This document shows positions 60,117 through 64,000 of a DNA stretch of 64,000 bases, piece after piece; position 1 is the first letter of the stretch, and each line of letters starts with the position of its first letter. Made by a program: the position numbers and the translations under genes. This DNA is from Rhizobium sp. R635 (GTDB lineage: Bacteria > Pseudomonadota > Alphaproteobacteria > Rhizobiales > Rhizobiaceae). The stretch covers positions 62,001 through 126,000 of the forward strand of contig NZ_LOKX01000036.1 of NCBI RefSeq assembly GCF_002211285.1, in the 5' to 3' direction. A model generated the notes under the pieces. The model saw nothing but the letters and a program-made list of their open reading frames with translations, had not been told where the DNA came from and did not search any database.

Positions 60117-61265
60117 TCAAGCCCGAAACCGCAAATTCCGCCGCGTCAGCTGGCTGACCGAGGTGCAGCCCATCAGCTTCATGCCGCGCTCGATCTCGGT
60201 GCGCATCGTCTCCAGCGCGCGTTCGACGCCGGGCTGGCCGGCGGCGGCGAGCGGGAAGAGGTAGTAGCGGCCGAGGCCGACGGCCTTGGCGCCGAGCGAC
60301 AGCGCCTTCAGAACATGCGTTCCCCGCTGCACGCCGCCATCCATCATCACGTCGATCCGGTCGCCGACGGCATCGACGATCTCGGCGAGCTGGTCGAAGG
60401 CGCTGCGCGAGCCGTCGAGCTGGCGCCCGCCATGGTTGGAAAGCACGATGCCGCTGCAGCCGATTTCGACCGCGCGCTTGGCGTCCTCGACCGACATGAT
60501 GCCCTTCAGGCAGAATTGCCCGCCCCAGGCCTGCACCATGTCCGCCACGTCGTTCCACGACATGGAAGGATCGAGCATCTCGGTGAAATAGCGGCTGATC
60601 GACAGCGCGCCGCCATCCATCTTCACGTGGCTTTCGAGCTGCGGCAGGGCGAAGCGCTCATGCGTCAGCCAGCCGATCGCCCAGGAGGGCTTGATCGCGA
60701 ATTGCGTCATGCCGGCGAGATTGAGCTTGAAGGGAATGGAAAAACCGGTGCGCTTGTCGCGCTCGCGGTTGCCGCCGGTGATGCTGTCGACCGTCAGCAT
60801 CATCGCCTGCACGCCCGCCGTCTTCGCCCGCGCCATCATCTCGCGGTTCAGCCCGCGGTCCTTGTGGAAATAGAACTGATAGACCTGCGGCCCGCTGCTG
60901 ATCTGCCGCGCTTCTTCCAGGCTGATCGTGCCGAGCGAGGAAACGCCGAACATCGTACCGTACTTCGCCGCAGCCGCCGCCACCGCCCGCTCCCCCTGAT
61001 GGTGAAACAGCCGCTGCAGCGCCGTCGGCGAGCAATAGACCGGCATGGCAAGCTTCTGCCCCATGACAGTCACCGACATGTCGACATCGGCCACGCCTCT
61101 GAGAACATCGGGCACCAGATCGCAATTCTCGAAGGCCGCCGTATTGCGCCGATACGTCACCTCGTCATCGGCCGCGCCATCGATATAGTCGAAGATCGGC
61201 CCGGGAAGACGCTGCTTGGCCATGCGCCGGAAATCGTGGAAATTATAGCAGTCTGTAAGGCGCAT
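60117..61265 (-). CDS. lldD: FMN-dependent alpha-hydroxy acid dehydrogenase (lactate dehydrogenase-like)
   Basis: A 382-residue TIM-barrel flavoenzyme. Seen: FDYIDGAADDE at the N-terminus, MPVYCSPTALQRL, SSLGTISLEE, YQFYFHKDRG, LTVDSITGGNRE, KGIMSVEDAKRAVE and the active-site SNHGGRQLDGS, followed by DGGVQRGTHVLKALSLGAKAVGLGR. The His of SNHGGRQ is the base. It oxidises L-lactate or a similar 2-hydroxy acid at the membrane. The lldD name is by family; the substrate is not proved. Confidence 0.8.
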   Translation of the reverse strand: MRLTDCYNFHDFRRMAKQRLPGPIFDYIDGAADDEVTYRRNTAAFENCDLVPDVLRGVADVDMSVTVMGQKLAMPVYCSPTALQRLFHHQGERAVAAAAAKYGTMFGVSSLGTISLEEARQISSGPQVYQFYFHKDRGLNREMMARAKTAGVQAMMLTVDSITGGNRERDKRTGFSIPFKLNLAGMTQFAIKPSWAIGWLTHERFALPQLESHVKMDGGALSISRYFTEMLDPSMSWNDVADMVQAWGGQFCLKGIMSVEDAKRAVEIGCSGIVLSNHGGRQLDGSRSAFDQLAEIVDAVGDRIDVMMDGGVQRGTHVLKALSLGAKAVGLGRYYLFPLAAAGQPGVERALETMRTEIERGMKLMGCTSVSQLTRRNLRFRA

Positions 61266-61543
61266 CTCTTTGCTCGACCCGTTTTGTTTTCGGGCGGCAA
61301 CCTAATGCACGATTCCAAATATTGCCAAGGCTTCATTGTACGATTTGCGACCTCTCGGGCGGGATATCGTCAGTTGGGGCGATGGACCCGCGCGAAGATC
61401 GACAGCGACGGCATCCGCCAACACGCCTCATCCTGTATAATGCGGTTAATGGACTGCCGTGTGGCACCCCCCTCTGTCCTGTAAGGGAAAGAGGAAACTA
61501 TCTCGCGCTCGAGAGCCTCACCAGCCGCCGGCCGCGTCGCGAC

Positions 61544-62551
61544 CTAAAACATATCCCGCCCATCACTGCGCGGATCGCCCTCCACCCGATGCGGCTCATA
61601 GAGCCCGGACCGGGCCTTGCGCCGCCACGGCCGGGAGAGATCGCCAGGATTGTCGTCGATATCGGCAAGGGCTATTGCAGGCATTCCATTCGCCAGGCAT
61701 TGCGCTGCCCATCGGCCGCCGGGGGCGACGATGCCGGAAGCGGCCGGCTGGCCTTCCGATCCGGGATAGGTCAGCATCGAGAAGCTCACCCAGTAGCTGT
61801 TGGTCGCCGCATGCCCCTGCGCCTCGGCGGCGAAGGATGGCTCGCTGACAGGCGACCCGCCGGTGGTCGAAAACAGCACGCAATGGACGTCCAGCCGCTC
61901 ATATTCCGCGAAGATCTCCGGATAGTGGCACTCCATGCCGAGCGAGCAGCCGAAGCGGATGCCGTCGACCTCGAAGGTTACGGGGATCGAGCCCGGCGTG
62001 TACATGAAGGAGATCTTGGTGTTGGAGAGCAGCCGCTCGTCGTAGCGCGTCACCAGCGCGCCGCGATCGGAGACGACATAGAGGCTGTTGTGTGGGCGGT
62101 GCGGCTCGGTCAGCCGGTGCACCGATCCAAACACGACCCACAATCCGAGTTCACGAGCGAGGCTGCGCGTCACATCGAGCTCCTCACGCAGCACGTCCCA
62201 TTCGAACCGGCGCCAGTCGGACGGCCCGATCTCCCTCGGGCCGATCGCCGACATGATGCGCTTGTTCGGCGCTGAGGTCGCCCCTTCAGGGAAGTGCACG
62301 AGCCGGGCACCCGCCTCCCGCGCCTGCCGCATCAGCCCACGCATCTCCCGCCCGCTTTCGCGGAGCCCGGCAATATCGCGCGGATCGTCGTAACACCTGG
62401 TCTGCGCCACCGCCAGGCGCAGCCGCCTGGGCTGCGGGATTTCGTCTTTCGCAGACGTGCGGCGCATATGCATGAGAGCCGTCGTGTAGGACTCGCCCGT
62501 CTTGGCGGCGCGTGCGCGCACGCGGCGTTTGAGGTTTCCGTTTTCGGTCAT
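61544..62551 (-). CDS. Nitrilase-fold protein lacking catalytic residues
   Basis: A 335-residue carbon-nitrogen hydrolase-like protein. The family fold is clear (LRLAVAQT, LVHFPEGATSAP, FGSVHRL, FGCSLGMECHYPEIF). The first catalytic Glu is kept (Glu89). The position of the nucleophile Cys in the usual CxExxFPE is Gly205 (LGMECHYPE). The usual Lys of YRKxHL appears to be Glu172 (RYDERLL). An extra N-terminus of about 40 residues, Arg-rich with a helix RVRARAAKTGESYTTALMHMRR, resembles short ribbon-helix-helix-like regions. It may be a pseudoenzyme; alignment must be checked. Confidence 0.7.
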   Translation of the reverse strand: MTENGNLKRRVRARAAKTGESYTTALMHMRRTSAKDEIPQPRRLRLAVAQTRCYDDPRDIAGLRESGREMRGLMRQAREAGARLVHFPEGATSAPNKRIMSAIGPREIGPSDWRRFEWDVLREELDVTRSLARELGLWVVFGSVHRLTEPHRPHNSLYVVSDRGALVTRYDERLLSNTKISFMYTPGSIPVTFEVDGIRFGCSLGMECHYPEIFAEYERLDVHCVLFSTTGGSPVSEPSFAAEAQGHAATNSYWVSFSMLTYPGSEGQPAASGIVAPGGRWAAQCLANGMPAIALADIDDNPGDLSRPWRRKARSGLYEPHRVEGDPRSDGRDMF

Positions 62552-62780
62552 GTCTCGGCCTTTCCAGTCTCGGACGGCATTCCCCGGCAAGCGCACCCGA
62601 AACCTCAGGGCTGAGGTTGACGACCCGAGACGGAAAGTCCCTTTGCCTCCTGATGAAAGACCCTGCCGGGGAGGATCGAAAGGAGGTTCGGCGGAAGGCC
62701 ACGCCAAGCAAAAACATGCCGCCCTCGCCCCGATTCGTCAATTCCGGCGTATGGCCGGCCGCGGCCCCTTGCGCCAAGGC

Positions 62781-63719
62781 TCAATGCTGTCCGACAGGAT
62801 GACCATCACCAGCATCGCCAGACGTTTCAACCCGCCGCAGCCCTTCCCTCGGCGCGATCATGTGCGGCAGCTTGATCGCCGACGCCAGGCCGAGCCTCGC
62901 CAGCAGGCGGATGAAATGCCAGCCGAGATCCATCTGCCCCGGCTCGATGCCGAGCCTGGCCGATTCCGGAAAGGCGTGATGATTGCCGTGGAAGCTCTCG
63001 CCGAAGGTCACGAGCCCGAAACGCGGCAGGTTGTAGCCCTGCACCGCGACATGATCGACGCTCCAGCCCTGATGGCCGCTGCGATGGGCGAAATGGCCGA
63101 CCAGCCAGTGCCCGGTCAGCGACACCGATACCCGCACCGCAATCCCCCAGACCAGCCACGGCAGCCCGCCGAGCATGAAAAGCGCGAGCGCCAAAGGAAG
63201 CTGCTGGCCCATCCAGGTCGCCTCCAGCAAGCGATAGAAGCGGTCGCGCCGCACGCGCTCCTCGATCACGAAACGCGGCGGATGGGTGAGCGCCACGACG
63301 CAATGCATCTGCCAGAAGGCATCGACCAGGAAAGACCGGCGATGGGCATAGAGGTCATGGCAATCCCGCTGCCGCTGCGCCCAGTCGCGAATGTCATGCG
63401 CATAGATCATGCCGAAGGGGCCGGCCATGCCGACCAGCGTGCCGAGATAGACGAGAAAATGCTCGATCCAGAGCGGCGTGCGGAACGAGCGGTGGATCAG
63501 CAGCCGGTGCATGCCGACGGAATGACCAAGGCAGATGGTGATGGCGGTCAGGAGGATGAAGACGCCAAAGGCGCTCCAGGTGAAGGTCAGCGGCCCGCCG
63601 ACGATGGCGATCAGTGTCATGGCGGTGATCCAGACCGATTTTGCGGGCGCCCAGGCCACCCTGCCCTCCACCGGGTCGCTGCGGTCGTCGATCATGCGCC
63701 CTGTCGAAATGCTGCTCAC
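62781..63719 (-). CDS. Acyl-CoA/fatty acid desaturase
   Basis: A 312-residue membrane enzyme from a GTG at 63719, with AAAGGAG six bases before it. Four membrane segments surround His clusters: GHSVGMHRLLIHRS, DCHDLYAHRRS and the final FGESFHGNHHAFP. The last two are the di-iron ligands of the desaturase family. It adds a cis double bond to acyl chains, changing membrane fluidity. The gene is divergent from an ArsR-type regulator gene with a perfect inverted repeat between them, so it is probably regulated by it. Confidence 0.8.
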   Translation of the reverse strand: MSSISTGRMIDDRSDPVEGRVAWAPAKSVWITAMTLIAIVGGPLTFTWSAFGVFILLTAITICLGHSVGMHRLLIHRSFRTPLWIEHFLVYLGTLVGMAGPFGMIYAHDIRDWAQRQRDCHDLYAHRRSFLVDAFWQMHCVVALTHPPRFVIEERVRRDRFYRLLEATWMGQQLPLALALFMLGGLPWLVWGIAVRVSVSLTGHWLVGHFAHRSGHQGWSVDHVAVQGYNLPRFGLVTFGESFHGNHHAFPESARLGIEPGQMDLGWHFIRLLARLGLASAIKLPHMIAPREGLRRVETSGDAGDGHPVGQH

Positions 63720-63816
63720 GGCAAACTCCTTTCCATCGGGCGCATTCTTCACTTGAATGCCGCCCGTCAATTCATTATTTAAGGAATTACCTAATTACTT
63801 TGCACGAGCGCGAATA

Positions 63817-63842
63817 ATTAAGCAATAAGCTAATTGCTTAAT
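63817..63842. promoter_or_regulatory. Perfect inverted repeat operator
   Basis: ATTAAGCAAT (63817-63826) and ATTGCTTAAT (63833-63842) are exact reverse complements separated by six bases. The AT-rich block (63770-63845), with further AATTAC repeats, lies between the divergent desaturase and regulator genes. The size suits an ArsR dimer. Confidence 0.6.
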
Positions 63843-63879
63843 TTCTTCATGGATCGAGCAGCAGGCCAAGGAGACCGAT

Positions 63880-64000
63880 TTGGAAGACGACGCTTTCGAT
63901 GACACTGCGGACGGCAGCTCTACCGGCGCCCAGCGCGTATTCCACGCGCTATCGAGCGCGCCGCGGCGCAAGATCCTCGCCTATCTCTCGGCATCGGGCC
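63880..64000 (+). CDS. ArsR-family transcriptional regulator, partial
   Basis: The frame from a TTG at 63880 (AAGGAG six bases before it) continues past the right edge. The visible part includes the start of the ArsR winged helix, RVFHALSSAPRRKILAYLSASG, which is the standard first helices. The likely target is its divergent neighbour, the desaturase gene, through the inverted repeat upstream. The ligand-sensing part is outside the window. Confidence 0.75.
   Translation, partial: MEDDAFDDTADGSSTGAQRVFHALSSAPRRKILAYLSASG

Noticed and set aside
61322..62275. A 317-codon + strand frame opposite the nitrilase-like gene
   Set aside because: It bridges an intergenic region and the complement of a gene with conserved fold motifs.

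Overview
The window looks like chromosomal or chromid DNA of a fast-growing rhizobium (Rhizobium leguminosarum/etli type). The composition is high in GC. Several families are ones I know mainly from Rhizobiales: BA14K and DUF982 proteins and a Coq7-type ubiquinone hydroxylase. There is also a FixK/FNR box and several dispersed palindromic repeat families of the kind found in rhizobial intergenic regions. I recognised no rRNA, tRNA or CRISPR array.

Region 1 (1-16.5 kb) is the morphogenesis block of a short-tailed (podovirus-like, T7/BPP-1-like) prophage, read leftwards: small and large terminase, a small conserved protein, portal, Bbp19-like protein, scaffold, major capsid, Bbp16-like cement protein, a short head-tail protein, a large SGNH-like receptor-binding candidate, gp11-like and gp12-like tail tube proteins, and the start of a gp13-like gene cut by the window edge. 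No integrase, repressor, replication or lysis gene is visible here. Two groups of rightward bacterial-type genes interrupt it: a chloroperoxidase-like hydrolase with two small proteins (3.2-4.8 kb) and an RDD membrane protein (12.7-14.1 kb).

Region 2 (16.6-31 kb) is ordinary accessory chromosome: an acyltransferase, an MscS channel, a Gly-rich secreted protein, a BA14K protein, a DUF3313 lipoprotein and a two-component system. It also holds two HxlR regulators, each divergent from an oxidoreductase with a palindromic operator between them, a LAS-type metallopeptidase candidate, an RBBP9-like hydrolase and an Lrp/AsnC regulator.

Region 3 (31-45.5 kb) is a patchwork of small metabolic and stress genes: a DUF1906-SH3-CHAP lysin-like protein, a Ca2+/H+ exchanger, a FixK-box-preceded hypothetical gene plus K+ channel, MFS and DMT transporters, VOC proteins, DUF2087, DUF982, a GFA protein and a peroxiredoxin. 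Several genes here are decayed: a frameshifted VOC gene, an SDR remnant and a truncated gene start. Short direct repeats bracket two genes, which suggests small insertion events.

Region 4 (45.9-47.8 kb) is a lower-GC two-gene unit with overlapping frames: an HD phosphohydrolase followed by a YwgA-like protein. It is the best candidate in the window for an under-described functional system, possibly dNTP control or phage defence.

Region 5 (48-64 kb) carries an ABC exporter, a P-loop kinase-like protein, a truncated PemK-like gene, two alpha/beta hydrolases and a three-gene ABC-2 operon. It continues with a protein made of two tandem repeats, a DUF805 protein, two glutathione transferases, coq7, an FMN-dependent hydroxyacid dehydrogenase and a nitrilase-fold protein that seems to lack catalytic residues. 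It ends with an acyl-CoA desaturase divergent from an ArsR-type regulator, with a perfect inverted repeat between them.
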